Shown here one piece after another: positions 9,327-17,331 of a DNA stretch of 64,000 nt. The first letter of the stretch is position 1. Every line of letters starts with the position of its first letter. This stretch comes from SB11 sp965222995. GTDB lineage: Bacteria; Bacteroidota; Bacteroidia; UBA8524. Position numbers and translations under genes: made by a program. The notes below the pieces were generated by a model. It was not told the DNA's origin. It made no database searches and saw nothing but the letters and a program-made list of their open reading frames with translations. The stretch is taken from positions 3,348,001 through 3,412,000 of the forward strand of contig OZ244977.1 of NCBI GenBank assembly GCA_965222995.1, read 5' to 3'.

Positions 9327-10808
9327 CTATTCTTTTTTATACGTTACCTGCCAAAAAAACCCGTGGTTAGTGCGTTCTTGCCAGTTGCCTATGTTTAAAG
9401 CTTCGGCTACAACAGGGGCTGTGCTATATTTAAGTTTTGCCATTGCATTGTCATCATTTGGCAGCGTATTTATTTTGTAGGTATATATGTACAAAGTTGT
9501 ATCATCCTTATCCTTCCCATTTTCCCACTTATAAAAGCAATCATCACAGTACCTAAAGAAGTTCATTTGTAAGCCATTATCAAAAGGGTCTTTTTTGGTA
9601 TAAGCAATTTTAGCACTTGCATCCTCGTTGTGTACCAAATAAAAGGCTTTAAATAATGCCTCTCTTTCACTGGCAGGCTTTAGCATTGATAGGCCCATAA
9701 CAACAACATTTAAGGTTACAAATCCTCGTACCCCGTACTTCTGTAGCCATGTATTGAAGTTTGTTTTCCATTGAATTATCTCGCAGAATCCTTTTGTGAG
9801 CAAATAAGGCAATAGGGCAACCATTGGAAACATAAACCTAAACTCTTTGTGCGCCACTACACTATGTGCAAGCACAAAAGCTACTAAAACCCAGGTATAA
9901 ACACTTTTGTAACTTATAAAAGCCCCAATGCCAAGCAAAACCAGCAAAATAACCCCAATAGGTAAAATCGCATGTCCTATAAAATAAGGCACATAACTGT
10001 AAAACGGACTTGTGCCAAAACCTGCTGCTTTACCTGCTATAATATTTTGATAAAAGTAATTATAGGGACTAATTAACCACTCACCATACAGCCAATAGTC
10101 GGCAATAGTTCCTATACCAATAGCTACAATAGCCCCTAGAGTTAAATCAAATAAAACACCCCACCCCAGTTTCTTACTCCACCAAAGCCAGCCCAAAAAA
10201 CCTACAATAGCGAAACCCATTTGAAAACGGAAATAAAACGATAAACCCATCAAAAGCCCGCCAAGCATATATTGTATTCCTTTTTTAACAATCTCATTAT
10301 CAGCGTATAACAACATATATAAGCCGACAAAAAATGCAAGCCCTCCCCAGCTTTCTGATGAAAACCGCACATGTAAGTAAGGCAAAAACCAAAGCATAAC
10401 ACTAAAAACCAAAAGCACTTTAGATTGAAAAGGTTGTTTAAATTCAGTACTCCATTTTTTATAAAAAGCCCAAGTAAGCAACCACCACAAAAATCCAGTC
10501 AATTGTCGCAATGTCGCAGTCAGTGTAAAAGGGTTATAAAGCCCCAAAAACAGTAGTATTTTGGCAACTCCTGCCCCAATACCTATTTGCAAGCCGGGGC
10601 GAATTTTCTCCGTAAACTCCCAGGCTAAATCCTGAGGCCCATAAAAGCCCAATTTCCACCCTAAAGGCTCTAATATTTGAAAGTGTTCATCGGGATGGTG
10701 ATATCCCGTGCTAACAATAGCAGCCAGTATATGCGTAAACAAACTAAACAGCATAAAGCTGTATACATAGTTTTGTTGCTTGAAAAAGTTAAGTATCGAT
10801 TTCTTCAT
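9327..10808 (-). CDS. Polytopic GT-C (GT22/Alg9-like) mannosyltransferase-family protein
   Basis: A 493-residue integral membrane protein with roughly nine to eleven hydrophobic segments. After the first membrane segment comes YHHPDEHFQILEPLGWKLG, which matches the acidic HPDE loop motif of GT22 (Alg9/PIG-B-like) GT-C glycosyltransferases that use lipid-linked sugars. A periplasmic C-terminal tail of about 110 residues follows the last membrane segment. The acceptor is unknown; lipopolysaccharide, glycolipid or protein glycosylation are all possible. It lies 74 bases upstream of pgk on the same strand but is probably a separate unit, since pgk has its own -7 box. Confidence 0.85.
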   Translation of the reverse strand: MKKSILNFFKQQNYVYSFMLFSLFTHILAAIVSTGYHHPDEHFQILEPLGWKLGFYGPQDLAWEFTEKIRPGLQIGIGAGVAKILLFLGLYNPFTLTATLRQLTGFLWWLLTWAFYKKWSTEFKQPFQSKVLLVFSVMLWFLPYLHVRFSSESWGGLAFFVGLYMLLYADNEIVKKGIQYMLGGLLMGLSFYFRFQMGFAIVGFLGWLWWSKKLGWGVLFDLTLGAIVAIGIGTIADYWLYGEWLISPYNYFYQNIIAGKAAGFGTSPFYSYVPYFIGHAILPIGVILLVLLGIGAFISYKSVYTWVLVAFVLAHSVVAHKEFRFMFPMVALLPYLLTKGFCEIIQWKTNFNTWLQKYGVRGFVTLNVVVMGLSMLKPASEREALFKAFYLVHNEDASAKIAYTKKDPFDNGLQMNFFRYCDDCFYKWENGKDKDDTTLYIYTYKINTLPNDDNAMAKLKYSTAPVVAEALNIGNWQERTNHGFFWQVTYKKE

Positions 10809-10911
10809 AGTTTAGTTTTTAATACCAAATTATTTCCACCAGTGTTTTTTGAGTAATTATTTTCTGCAAGCAGCAAATTGTTTTTTTGCAGTTTTTGCAA
10901 AACTGCCTTTG

Positions 10912-10919
10912 TATATTTG
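10912..10919 (+). promoter_or_regulatory. Predicted -7 promoter box for Rieske protein gene
   Basis: TATATTTG, an exact TAnnTTTG match, ending 6 bases before the ATG at 10926. With this spacing, transcription would begin at or next to the start codon, giving a leaderless mRNA. TTG triplets lie 14 and 23 bases upstream. Confidence 0.5.
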
Positions 10920-10925
10920 GTGGTA

Positions 10926-11264
10926 ATGGCTGATAACTACAAATGGTATAAAGTATATGGTCCTGATGCTCCCCAACAAGAACTTTTTAGCCTTAGAGCT
11001 ATAGACTTGGACGGCAAAAAAGTAGTACTCGCCCGAAACGATAAAGGCTATTATGCAGTTGATGATAAATGCCCACACGCGGGATACCCGCTAAGCCACG
11101 GTAAATGCTTAGAAGACGGTACTTTAATGTGCATATACCACCGCTACCGTTTTAATTTGGAAACGGGGCGTAGTGGAGGCGACTATGTTGAAACACATCC
11201 TGTGAGAGTGGATGAAAAAGGGGTGTTCATAGGTTTAAAGAAAAAGAAATGGTGGCAGTTTTAG
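10926..11264 (+). CDS. Rieske [2Fe-2S] ferredoxin-like protein
   Basis: A small soluble 112-residue Rieske-domain electron carrier. Both cluster-binding boxes are intact: CPHAGYPLSHGKC and CIYHRYRF (CxH ... CxxH). It has no signal peptide or membrane anchor, unlike bc1-type Rieske proteins, and resembles the ferredoxin subunits of oxygenases or nitrite reductase NirD-like proteins; no oxygenase or reductase partner is nearby. The ATG at 10926 is preferred over an upstream TTG because of the -7 box at 10912 and because the domain begins at once (MADNYKWYKVYG). Partner and pathway are unknown. Confidence 0.92.
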   Translation: MADNYKWYKVYGPDAPQQELFSLRAIDLDGKKVVLARNDKGYYAVDDKCPHAGYPLSHGKCLEDGTLMCIYHRYRFNLETGRSGGDYVETHPVRVDEKGVFIGLKKKKWWQF

Positions 11265-11301
11265 TTTTATATTGAATTGTAGTATTTAAAAATATCAAAC
11301 T

Positions 11302-11727
11302 TTGCCTAAGAATCCTACACTTATTGCCATTGGTTTGTGGCACAGCCATTTAGAACCTGAACTACCTGACCCTGCTTGGTTTGTAGATAAAGGGTGGGGT
11401 GAAGAAGAGAAAAAAGTTGTTATCTCCCGATTAAAAAACAGTTATCCCCTCCCTTATCCTTATGCGGGAAAGAGTTGGTGCCGTTTCCGTTGCGGTGAAA
11501 CTGAAATGGGTAACCACGATTACAGTGATGGTATTTATTTGTTTCCTGAAGGTTTGGTGCATTATTTAGAACACCATGCCGTGAAGCTTCCCGACATTGT
11601 AATCCAAACTATGCTCTCAAACCCTATTAAAAAATACAATTTCGAAAGCGACTTTACAGTTGACATGGATTGGTGGCAGAAGCAAAAGGGGTGGACAGAG
11701 GTAAAATCGTTTCTTTCGCCCGAATAG
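11302..11727 (+). CDS. Conserved hypothetical protein
   Basis: A 141-residue soluble protein that I recognise only as a conserved unknown. It has a dense central motif CRFRCGETEMGNHDYSDG followed by YLFPEGLVHYLEHH, rich in Cys, His, Asp and Glu, which could bind a metal; this is inference. The start is TTG at 11302 (reading MPKNPTLIAIG), with no ATG in frame near the N-terminus, so the exact 5' end is uncertain. It lies 37 bases after the Rieske gene and 19 bases before the next small gene, which suggests a run of co-transcribed small genes. Confidence 0.75.
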   Translation: MPKNPTLIAIGLWHSHLEPELPDPAWFVDKGWGEEEKKVVISRLKNSYPLPYPYAGKSWCRFRCGETEMGNHDYSDGIYLFPEGLVHYLEHHAVKLPDIVIQTMLSNPIKKYNFESDFTVDMDWWQKQKGWTEVKSFLSPE

Positions 11728-11746
11728 CTGTATTTTTGTATTTAGT

Positions 11747-12070
11747 TTGAATAAGATTCAGCAGTATAAGCAGCACAAAACCAGTTTATTACGCCTTAGC
11801 ATAATTATTGACGCTATGGGTATGCTAAGCTATTTTATACCCGGAATTGGTGAGTGGTCTGATGTAATTATGTCAGTGCTTACAGCTGTAGCAATTTTTA
11901 AAAGTTTTGGCAGTTATGGTTGGGCTGCCTTTGGTTTTTTAGAGGAAATTTTACCTTTTACAGATATAATTCCCTCTGCTACAATAGTTTGGATATACCG
12001 TTTTGTAATTACCGAAAAGCAAACCCAAGCACGTTTCTTAGAAAATATTGACAAAAGCAAAAAGGCTTAG
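11747..12070 (+). CDS. Small membrane protein, unknown function
   Basis: A 107-residue protein with two to three hydrophobic segments (around residues 15-33, 37-52 and 70-88) and a basic C-terminal tail. The family is not recognised; the spacing of ELPF-like turns (FIPGIGEWSDV, LPFTDIIPSAT) is like two repeated hairpins. The start is TTG at 11747 (MNKIQQYKQHK). The gene order suggests co-transcription with its upstream neighbour, 19 bases away. Confidence 0.7.
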   Translation: MNKIQQYKQHKTSLLRLSIIIDAMGMLSYFIPGIGEWSDVIMSVLTAVAIFKSFGSYGWAAFGFLEEILPFTDIIPSATIVWIYRFVITEKQTQARFLENIDKSKKA

Positions 12071-12102
12071 TTTTTGTTTAAACTAGTACTGATTTTAAGA
12101 TT

Positions 12103-12384
12103 ATGGAAGTAAAACATAAAGAAGAAGGAACCCGCGGAGAGTTTTATATTGAAAAAGACGGGAGCGTTATTGCCGAGTTAACCTACTTGCTTAGTGATGA
12201 AACTACTATGGTAGCCACCCATACAGGAACTCACCCGAGAATGAGAGGGCAGGGAATAGCTATGAAACTTGTTGAGGCTGCTGTAGAATATGCCAGAGAA
12301 AAAGGTTTAAAAATATCGCCTATGTGCTCTTATGTGGCCTGGGCTTTTAACCAGCGCAAAGACCTTAGCGATGTAGCCAAATAG
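12103..12384 (+). CDS. Small YjdJ-type GNAT N-acetyltransferase (copy 1)
   Basis: A 93-residue minimal GNAT-fold protein. The acetyl-CoA pyrophosphate loop is visible as MRGQGIAMKLVEAAVEYARE, and the C-terminus ISPMCSYVAWAF matches the short YjdJ-like family (roughly 90-100 residues). The substrate is not known for this family. It is paralogous to the 93-residue protein at 12954-13235: both share FYIE near the N-terminus, VEYARE in the CoA helix and IxPxC near the C-terminus. A lipoprotein gene separates the copies. Confidence 0.88.
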   Translation: MEVKHKEEGTRGEFYIEKDGSVIAELTYLLSDETTMVATHTGTHPRMRGQGIAMKLVEAAVEYAREKGLKISPMCSYVAWAFNQRKDLSDVAK

Positions 12385-12430
12385 TGTTTACTTTAACACT
12401 GCTATTAGTAATTAAAATATAAATAAACGT

Positions 12431-12952
12431 ATGAGATTAATTGTAGTACTAATAGTAACCACTTTTATTTATGGGGCTTGTAAAACTCCAAAAGCTACTA
12501 GCACTAAACAAATACAAGCTGATATTGATACGCTTATTATCAGGAATATTTGTGGCTACTGCGAAACCCAACACTCTACATTAGAATGGCATAGAAAAGA
12601 TGCTACTACACTATGTATTTGTTATGATGAGTATTACCTTGATACCCCCCAAATTGCTATATTTAAACAAAAAGTAAGTACAGCAACAAATATCAAGCAT
12701 TTAGTAATGGAAAACCCCTCGCTTTATATAGAGTTACTCCCTTTTGAAGACTTTACAAATTTGCATAGCATTTATATGTTTGGAAACGACTATAATATGG
12801 ATGGACTTAAAACCTTTCCAAAAAGTCTTTTATCTTTAAAAAAATTAAATTCCATAGAATTTAATGGTGTTCGTTTCGATAAAAAGGAACTTGCCCGTAT
12901 AAAACAAAGCTATCCGCACATCAATATCATTGGAAAAATAGACGACTACTAA
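12431..12952 (+). CDS. Lipoprotein with LRR-like C-terminal half
   Basis: A 173-residue predicted lipoprotein: MRLIVVLIVTTFIYGAC ends in a lipobox (YGAC). The mature part starts with a Cys-rich segment (RNICGYCETQH, LCICYDEYY) and continues with leucine/isoleucine spacing (NIKHLVMENPS, NLHSIYMFGNDYN, KLNSIEFNGVRF) that resembles about three degenerate leucine-rich repeats. No enzyme signature. Its stop is one base before the ATG of the following GNAT gene, so the two are likely translated together. Confidence 0.78.
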   Translation: MRLIVVLIVTTFIYGACKTPKATSTKQIQADIDTLIIRNICGYCETQHSTLEWHRKDATTLCICYDEYYLDTPQIAIFKQKVSTATNIKHLVMENPSLYIELLPFEDFTNLHSIYMFGNDYNMDGLKTFPKSLLSLKKLNSIEFNGVRFDKKELARIKQSYPHINIIGKIDDY

Positions 12953-12953
12953 A

Positions 12954-13235
12954 ATGAATATTCAATTTGAACTAGAAGGGCACAAAGGAGCCTTTTATAT
13001 AGAAACCAATACAGGCAGACAAGCCGAAATGACTTTTACAATGGCCGGAAAATCTATAATGATTATTGACCATACTGAGGTTGGGGAGACCTTAAAAGGT
13101 AAAGGTGCGGGTTTGCAATTGGTTATGGCAGGTGTTGAATATGCCCGCGAAAATGACTTGAAAATTATACCGCTTTGCCCTTTTGCAAAATCGGTTTTCG
13201 AGAAAAAAGAAGAAATAAAAGATGTTTTAAAATAG
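12954..13235 (+). CDS. Small YjdJ-type GNAT N-acetyltransferase (copy 2)
   Basis: A 93-residue GNAT-fold protein, the same length as the paralogue at 12103-12384. The CoA-binding turn reads LKGKGAGLQLVMAGVEYARE and the tail IIPLCPFAKSVF. The ATG follows the lipoprotein stop by one base. Substrate unknown. The pair probably arose by local duplication, with the lipoprotein gene between them. Confidence 0.87.
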   Translation: MNIQFELEGHKGAFYIETNTGRQAEMTFTMAGKSIMIIDHTEVGETLKGKGAGLQLVMAGVEYARENDLKIIPLCPFAKSVFEKKEEIKDVLK

Positions 13236-13249
13236 ATAGCGCGTTGGTT

Positions 13250-13288
13250 TCTCTCCTTGTTTGGGTTGGTATGTGGGTTAAGGAGAGA
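13250..13288. terminator. Possible hairpin after the small-gene run
   Basis: TCTCTCCTT pairs with AAGGAGAGA over a 21-base loop, 14 bases after the GNAT stop at 13235. There is no T-tract on the plus strand, so termination by this structure is uncertain. Confidence 0.35.
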
Positions 13289-13350
13289 GAAAGAGAGGTT
13301 TCTTCTTTAGCTCTAAAAATAAGGTTCAGTTACTTTGCATTTTGTTTAGC

Positions 13351-13394
13351 GTTACAGATTACTTCACTACTTAAGAAAGTAGGCTCGCAATGAC
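13351..13394. repeat. Degenerate copy of a dispersed palindromic repeat
   Basis: This stretch contains AGATTACTTC and, at its end, CTCGCAATGAC. These match, in inverse orientation and with substitutions, the element at 46715-46813 (GTCATTGCGAG ... GAAGCAATCT). It lies between convergent genes. Such CGCAATGAC/GAAGCAATCT repeats are common non-coding elements in Bacteroidota and other genomes. Confidence 0.6.
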
Positions 13395-13402
13395 GGCATT
13401 TT

Positions 13403-14629
13403 CTATTCAATATCCGTACTTAGTATATAGCGGCAAACTCTTCCGTTGCCTTTATCGGCAACATATACAATTTCTCTAAAATAACACACCCCACTAGGTT
13501 CTTTAAACTGAAAAGGCCCTGTCCCCTCTCCTCCGAAGGAAGCGATGAGTTGTTTACGGCTTGAAAAATTTGCAGGAGGATTAACCCCTTCAAAACCTTG
13601 TTGCGTAAACTGATACAGCGAATCTTTTTCTGCATCGGTAACAAAAATATAGCCTGTAGCATCTGGGGCTATATATACATCGCTAGGCAAACCAAAACGG
13701 AATGACTGGTATAAAAACCTGTCACTTTTGGTATTATCAAAATTCAACAGTGCTGTATTCTCACCATAAAAACGTGTACCCAAATCAGGGTCAAAGTTTT
13801 CTTTTATCCAAAGCACCCTAAACTCCACTGAAGGGCTGGGGTCGGCTTGGCACAACAAAAAGTCCCTGCTTCTGCTCATTCCAAATATCCGTTGGGGTGG
13901 TGCGGCAAAGCCTGCTATAGAAGAAACTCCTAAGCAAGAGCGCAGATTTGAAGATTGTGGGTTAAGCCCGTTGGTATGCCCTGTATTTTTACCATCTGGC
14001 GTAAATTGCAAAATAGTATTATCAGGCCAAGCAGTAGTATTAAAACTATTATTAGGCCCTGTACGAGAAACATACAGGGTATTATCTTCTAAGGTAGTTA
14101 ACCCTGTAAAACTTACAGCCTCATCATCAGCACCCCTAAACGCTACTTGGTTACGTGAAATATCATCAAATGGGTGAATAATGGTATCTATAAAAAAAGG
14201 ACCGTCTGCCGTTGAAGAGTTGGTAATGTGGTACACCGCTGGCAACATAAAATCCTGTCCGCCAACATTTTGTTTCACCCTTCCTGCCACATATAAATGC
14301 AAGCGCCTGTCTTGCACCACATCAGTAGCATTGGGTATAGGTATAAGCCTGTGGCGGGTTCCTTTTTGGTCTAAAACATGTACTCCTTCGTCAGACACTA
14401 CGTAAACCATTTCATCATAACCCACATAAACGTCAACAGGGTTGCTAAATCCTTCAAAAAACGGAAGTACCGGCACATAGCCCACATTTTGAGGAACTAG
14501 TGTGGGGTCTATTCTTCCTTGCTCAAAAATTTCGTTGGTACTTTCATCGTCTTTGTCTCCAAATAGGAAACCGCAAGAAGACGCCATTGCCAAAGTAAAA
14601 AGCCCTACTATATATACTTTAAGTTTCAC
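13403..14629 (-). CDS. Beta-propeller (NHL/6-bladed-like) lipoprotein
   Basis: A 408-residue lipoprotein: MKLKVYIVGLFTLAMASSC carries lipobox ASSC. The mature part shows repeated propeller blades with the pattern VYVGYDEMVYVVSDEGV, LYVSRTGPNN, VYIAPDATGYIFVTDAEKD and a last blade EPSGVCYFREIVYVADKGNGR, typical of NHL/6-bladed beta-propellers. It probably acts in the envelope as a binding or scaffold protein; no catalytic residues are evident. The start is GTG: the upstream porV-like gene ends TAG and the G is shared (TAGTG), a one-base overlap implying translational coupling. Confidence 0.85.
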   Translation of the reverse strand: MKLKVYIVGLFTLAMASSCGFLFGDKDDESTNEIFEQGRIDPTLVPQNVGYVPVLPFFEGFSNPVDVYVGYDEMVYVVSDEGVHVLDQKGTRHRLIPIPNATDVVQDRRLHLYVAGRVKQNVGGQDFMLPAVYHITNSSTADGPFFIDTIIHPFDDISRNQVAFRGADDEAVSFTGLTTLEDNTLYVSRTGPNNSFNTTAWPDNTILQFTPDGKNTGHTNGLNPQSSNLRSCLGVSSIAGFAAPPQRIFGMSRSRDFLLCQADPSPSVEFRVLWIKENFDPDLGTRFYGENTALLNFDNTKSDRFLYQSFRFGLPSDVYIAPDATGYIFVTDAEKDSLYQFTQQGFEGVNPPANFSSRKQLIASFGGEGTGPFQFKEPSGVCYFREIVYVADKGNGRVCRYILSTDIE

Positions 14630-15630
14630 TATCTCAATTGTAGTCCCAGTGCCAAACGGTGTACATTTCCTAAGCGCACTTTATTATTTAAGCTGTAGTC
14701 TATGGTTATTTTTCCGAACCTGCGAGGGAAAACTATTCCCAAGCCCAACGGCGGAAACCCTGTTTCGTCTTGTCCAAACTCATATCCTGTGCGGATGTAA
14801 AGCATCTTTTTCAATAAAAACTCTGCCCCAAAAGCAAAAGTCTCGTTATTATCAGCAGGATGATTCAATTGTGCTGATAAGCGTAAATTTTGTTTCTCTT
14901 TTTGTATCGCATCTATAGATGCCCCCAAACGAAAAGTTGTGGGAACAGATATACTCTCAAAATTTTCTATTTCTTCAGCACCTGTAGTTTTCAGTACAGT
15001 AGCCTTTCCGCTTGGCTCCACATTAATACCAAAATTGGTAAGTGTAACGGCAAACCTAAGATTACGCACTTCCTTTATCAGATAATCCAGCCCTAAATCA
15101 AACATTACGTTATTGGTTACCACATCAGCCATACCTTCGCGAGCATATTTTCCAGTAACACCAAACGTGAAGTTGCTGGTTAGTATACGCGCATACGATG
15201 CGCTCACTACAAAACTTGAAGGTGAAAATGTACGCCCTGTTCCTGTAGGTTGAAACTCTGTCGTTTCTTCCATTTCACCTACATTCAGCGACATCACATT
15301 TACTCCCCAAAAAGCTTGCTGACTGCTTCGCATACCAAAAGCCCCCCAAGCCATATTTATACCTGCAAAGTATAAAGTATTGCCCGCCTGAAAATGATAA
15401 CGAGCCGTATCAATACGAGATAAAGCCGCCGGGTTCCAATACATAGCACTTAAATCACTTACCGTAGAAATATAACTGCCTGCCATACCCATTCCCCGAG
15501 CATCGGGAGCAATTTTCAAAAACTGCATACCGGTAGTACCTGTCCGCGAGTTCCCGAACGATGGTAATACCTGGCTATAGCCCGCCACAGCTATAAAAAT
15601 AGCCGATATTGAAATGAGTAGTTTTTTCAC
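14629..15630 (-). CDS. PorV/PorQ-family outer-membrane protein (T9SS-associated)
   Basis: A 333-residue outer-membrane beta-barrel precursor with signal peptide MKKLLISISAIFIAVAGYSQ. The segment IAPDARGMGMAGSYISTVSD followed by MYWNPAALSRID is the hallmark N-terminal motif of the PorV/PorQ/FadL-like (UPF0164) family, whose PorV members shuttle type IX secretion cargo to the attachment complex. The C-terminus ends in alternating hydrophobic strands (HRLALGLQLR) as expected for a barrel. PorV and PorQ cannot be separated confidently here, so no symbol is given. A T9SS substrate is encoded at 53068-54885. It is coupled to the downstream propeller lipoprotein, which may be a partner. Confidence 0.88.
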   Translation of the reverse strand: MKKLLISISAIFIAVAGYSQVLPSFGNSRTGTTGMQFLKIAPDARGMGMAGSYISTVSDLSAMYWNPAALSRIDTARYHFQAGNTLYFAGINMAWGAFGMRSSQQAFWGVNVMSLNVGEMEETTEFQPTGTGRTFSPSSFVVSASYARILTSNFTFGVTGKYAREGMADVVTNNVMFDLGLDYLIKEVRNLRFAVTLTNFGINVEPSGKATVLKTTGAEEIENFESISVPTTFRLGASIDAIQKEKQNLRLSAQLNHPADNNETFAFGAEFLLKKMLYIRTGYEFGQDETGFPPLGLGIVFPRRFGKITIDYSLNNKVRLGNVHRLALGLQLR

Positions 15631-15719
15631 TGAAAAAGGGACTGCAAATTACCATCTTTTTAGCGTTTTTCAGATTATGGAGGGGTTAATTATTTAAACC
15701 AAAGTTTCTGAACATAAGT

Positions 15720-15727
15720 TACCTTTG
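15720..15727 (+). promoter_or_regulatory. Predicted -7 promoter box for di-haem peroxidase gene
   Basis: TACCTTTG, an exact TAnnTTTG match, ending 9 bases before the ATG at 15737, so the mRNA would be nearly leaderless. It argues for the ATG at 15737 over a TTG at 15725, which would overlap this box. Confidence 0.5.
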
Positions 15728-15736
15728 CAATACCTT

Positions 15737-16681
15737 ATGAGTAAAGCCTTTGTAACTGTTTTTCTTACCTTGCTTGTTGCTTTTAGTCTTTCTTTCGCCA
15801 CAAAGCCCGAGGGCAAAGACCCAACAAATGCAGCAGCACTGGGCAAGGTTTTGTTTCACGATACTATTTTGTCTAGAGATTATAGTATTAGTTGCACCAG
15901 TTGCCATATACCTGAATTTGGCTTTGCTGATACTGTTGCTTTCAGTAGAGGTGTGGGAGGAAGAAAAACCACCCGTAACTCGCCTACTGTTATGAATGTG
16001 CTTTCAAGACCTTTGTTTTTTTGGGACGGCAGGGTAGAAACACTTGAGGAGCAAGCCTTACACCCCATTAGCAACCCTGATGAAATGAACTTGCCCATTG
16101 ATGAGGCAGTTAAACGGCTAAATGAAAGCCCGTATTATAAAAAACATTTCAAAGCCATTTTTGGAGAACTACCCAACAAAAGCAATTTAGGAAAAGCCAT
16201 TGCTTCATTTGAAAACACATTAGAAACTTCATCTACCCACTTCGACCGCTATATTGAGGATATTGACAGCTTTACTGAAAGTGAAAAGCGTGGACATGAG
16301 ATTTTTAATGAAAAAGGGAAATGTTTTGATTGCCATTTCGGACCTGATTTTACAGGCGATGAGTTTAGAAACATCGGGCTTTTTAATGGTGAAGAACTTA
16401 ACGATTCTGGCAGGTATAAAATCTCTTTAAATAAAAAGGATATCGGAACGTTTAAAGTTCCCGGTTTACGCAATATTGCCGTTACAGCACCCTATATGCA
16501 TAACGGTATGTTTAAAACCTTAAGAGAAGTAATTGATTATTACGATACTCCTGATGCTTTTATTTCAAACTCCATAAATAGAGACACGCTACTACAAAAG
16601 CCATTGGGTTTAACCGAACAAGAAAAACAAGACCTTGAAGCTTTTTTGCATACACTAACCGATGACAGGTTTAAAAATTAG
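15737..16681 (+). CDS. Di-haem cytochrome c peroxidase (CcpA/MauG family)
   Basis: Periplasmic peroxidase reducing H2O2 with electrons from small cytochromes. A signal peptide (MSKAFVTVFLTLLVAFSLSF) precedes two c-type haem sites: C53-x2-C56-H57 (SCTSCH) and C196-x2-C199-H200 (KCFDCH). The segments GRKTTRNSPTVMN and FWDGRVETLEEQA are typical of the family, and 314 residues is slightly short of the usual ~320-350. Maturation needs cytochrome c assembly genes not present in the window. It is probably monocistronic, or read together with the lipocalin gene 34 bases downstream. Confidence 0.95.
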   Translation: MSKAFVTVFLTLLVAFSLSFATKPEGKDPTNAAALGKVLFHDTILSRDYSISCTSCHIPEFGFADTVAFSRGVGGRKTTRNSPTVMNVLSRPLFFWDGRVETLEEQALHPISNPDEMNLPIDEAVKRLNESPYYKKHFKAIFGELPNKSNLGKAIASFENTLETSSTHFDRYIEDIDSFTESEKRGHEIFNEKGKCFDCHFGPDFTGDEFRNIGLFNGEELNDSGRYKISLNKKDIGTFKVPGLRNIAVTAPYMHNGMFKTLREVIDYYDTPDAFISNSINRDTLLQKPLGLTEQEKQDLEAFLHTLTDDRFKN

Positions 16682-16715
16682 AAATCTTTTTACTTCTATT
16701 TTTTGTTGACTTTAT

Positions 16716-17246
16716 ATGTATACACTCAAAAAGCAATCTGTTATTCAACTTTTACTAAGTGTGGTTGTTTTTTCTTTTATAAGCTGTAAGAGCCATAAAC
16801 CTTTAAAGACTGCCCGCTATGTTAATCTAAGCAAGTATGAAGGCCGGTGGTACGAAATAAGCACCATACCCATAAGAGCACAAAAAGGCTGTAAGTGTAC
16901 GTATGCTGAATATACTAAGAAGGGAGACTATGTGAAAGTGTATAACCACTGCATAAAAAAAGGAAAGGTGAGTGATATTACAGGAAAAGCCTTTGTAAAA
17001 GACACAACCACTAATGCAAAGCTTGCCGTGCAGTTTTTTTGGCCTTTTAGAGGCGATTATTGGATTTTGGCTGTTGATGATGCCTATAAATGGGTCATTG
17101 TAGGTGCCCCTTCAAGAGATAATCTATGGATATTGAGTCGAACCCCAAAAATGTCTGATAAGCTTTACAACAACTTACTTACTATTGCTGAAAGTAAAGG
17201 TTTTAATACGAAACGGTTGGTAAAAACCGTACAAGACTGTAAATAA
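16716..17246 (+). CDS. blc: Outer-membrane lipocalin lipoprotein (Blc-like)
   Basis: A 176-residue lipocalin with lipoprotein signal ending FISC. The lipocalin signature is clear: YEGRWYEISTIPIR (the conserved GxWYE motif), later DYWILAVDDAYKWVIVGAP and the C-terminal LWILSRTP segment, all as in bacterial Blc. These bind fatty acids or lysophospholipids at the outer membrane, often under envelope stress. ATG at 16716, 34 bases after the peroxidase stop, so the two may be co-transcribed; an oxidative/envelope-stress link is inference. Confidence 0.93.
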   Translation: MYTLKKQSVIQLLLSVVVFSFISCKSHKPLKTARYVNLSKYEGRWYEISTIPIRAQKGCKCTYAEYTKKGDYVKVYNHCIKKGKVSDITGKAFVKDTTTNAKLAVQFFWPFRGDYWILAVDDAYKWVIVGAPSRDNLWILSRTPKMSDKLYNNLLTIAESKGFNTKRLVKTVQDCK

Positions 17247-17252
17247 TAATCT

Positions 17253-17260
17253 TACATTTG
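17253..17260 (+). promoter_or_regulatory. Predicted -7 promoter box for rluD
   Basis: TACATTTG, an exact TAnnTTTG match, about 72 bases before the rluD ATG at 17332 and just after the lipocalin gene. No -33 TTG at proper spacing, so this is weak. Confidence 0.35.
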
Positions 17261-17331
17261 TTTAACTATCAAAAAAATGCAAAAGCCTTATGTAAAGCGG
17301 CTAATGTGCAAGGAACAAACAGCAAGCTGAT

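Noticed and set aside
13175..13393. Plus-strand ORF of 72 codons overlapping the second tiny GNAT
   Set aside because: Shares the frame shifted from the GNAT 3' end and runs through repeat DNA; composition is not protein-like.
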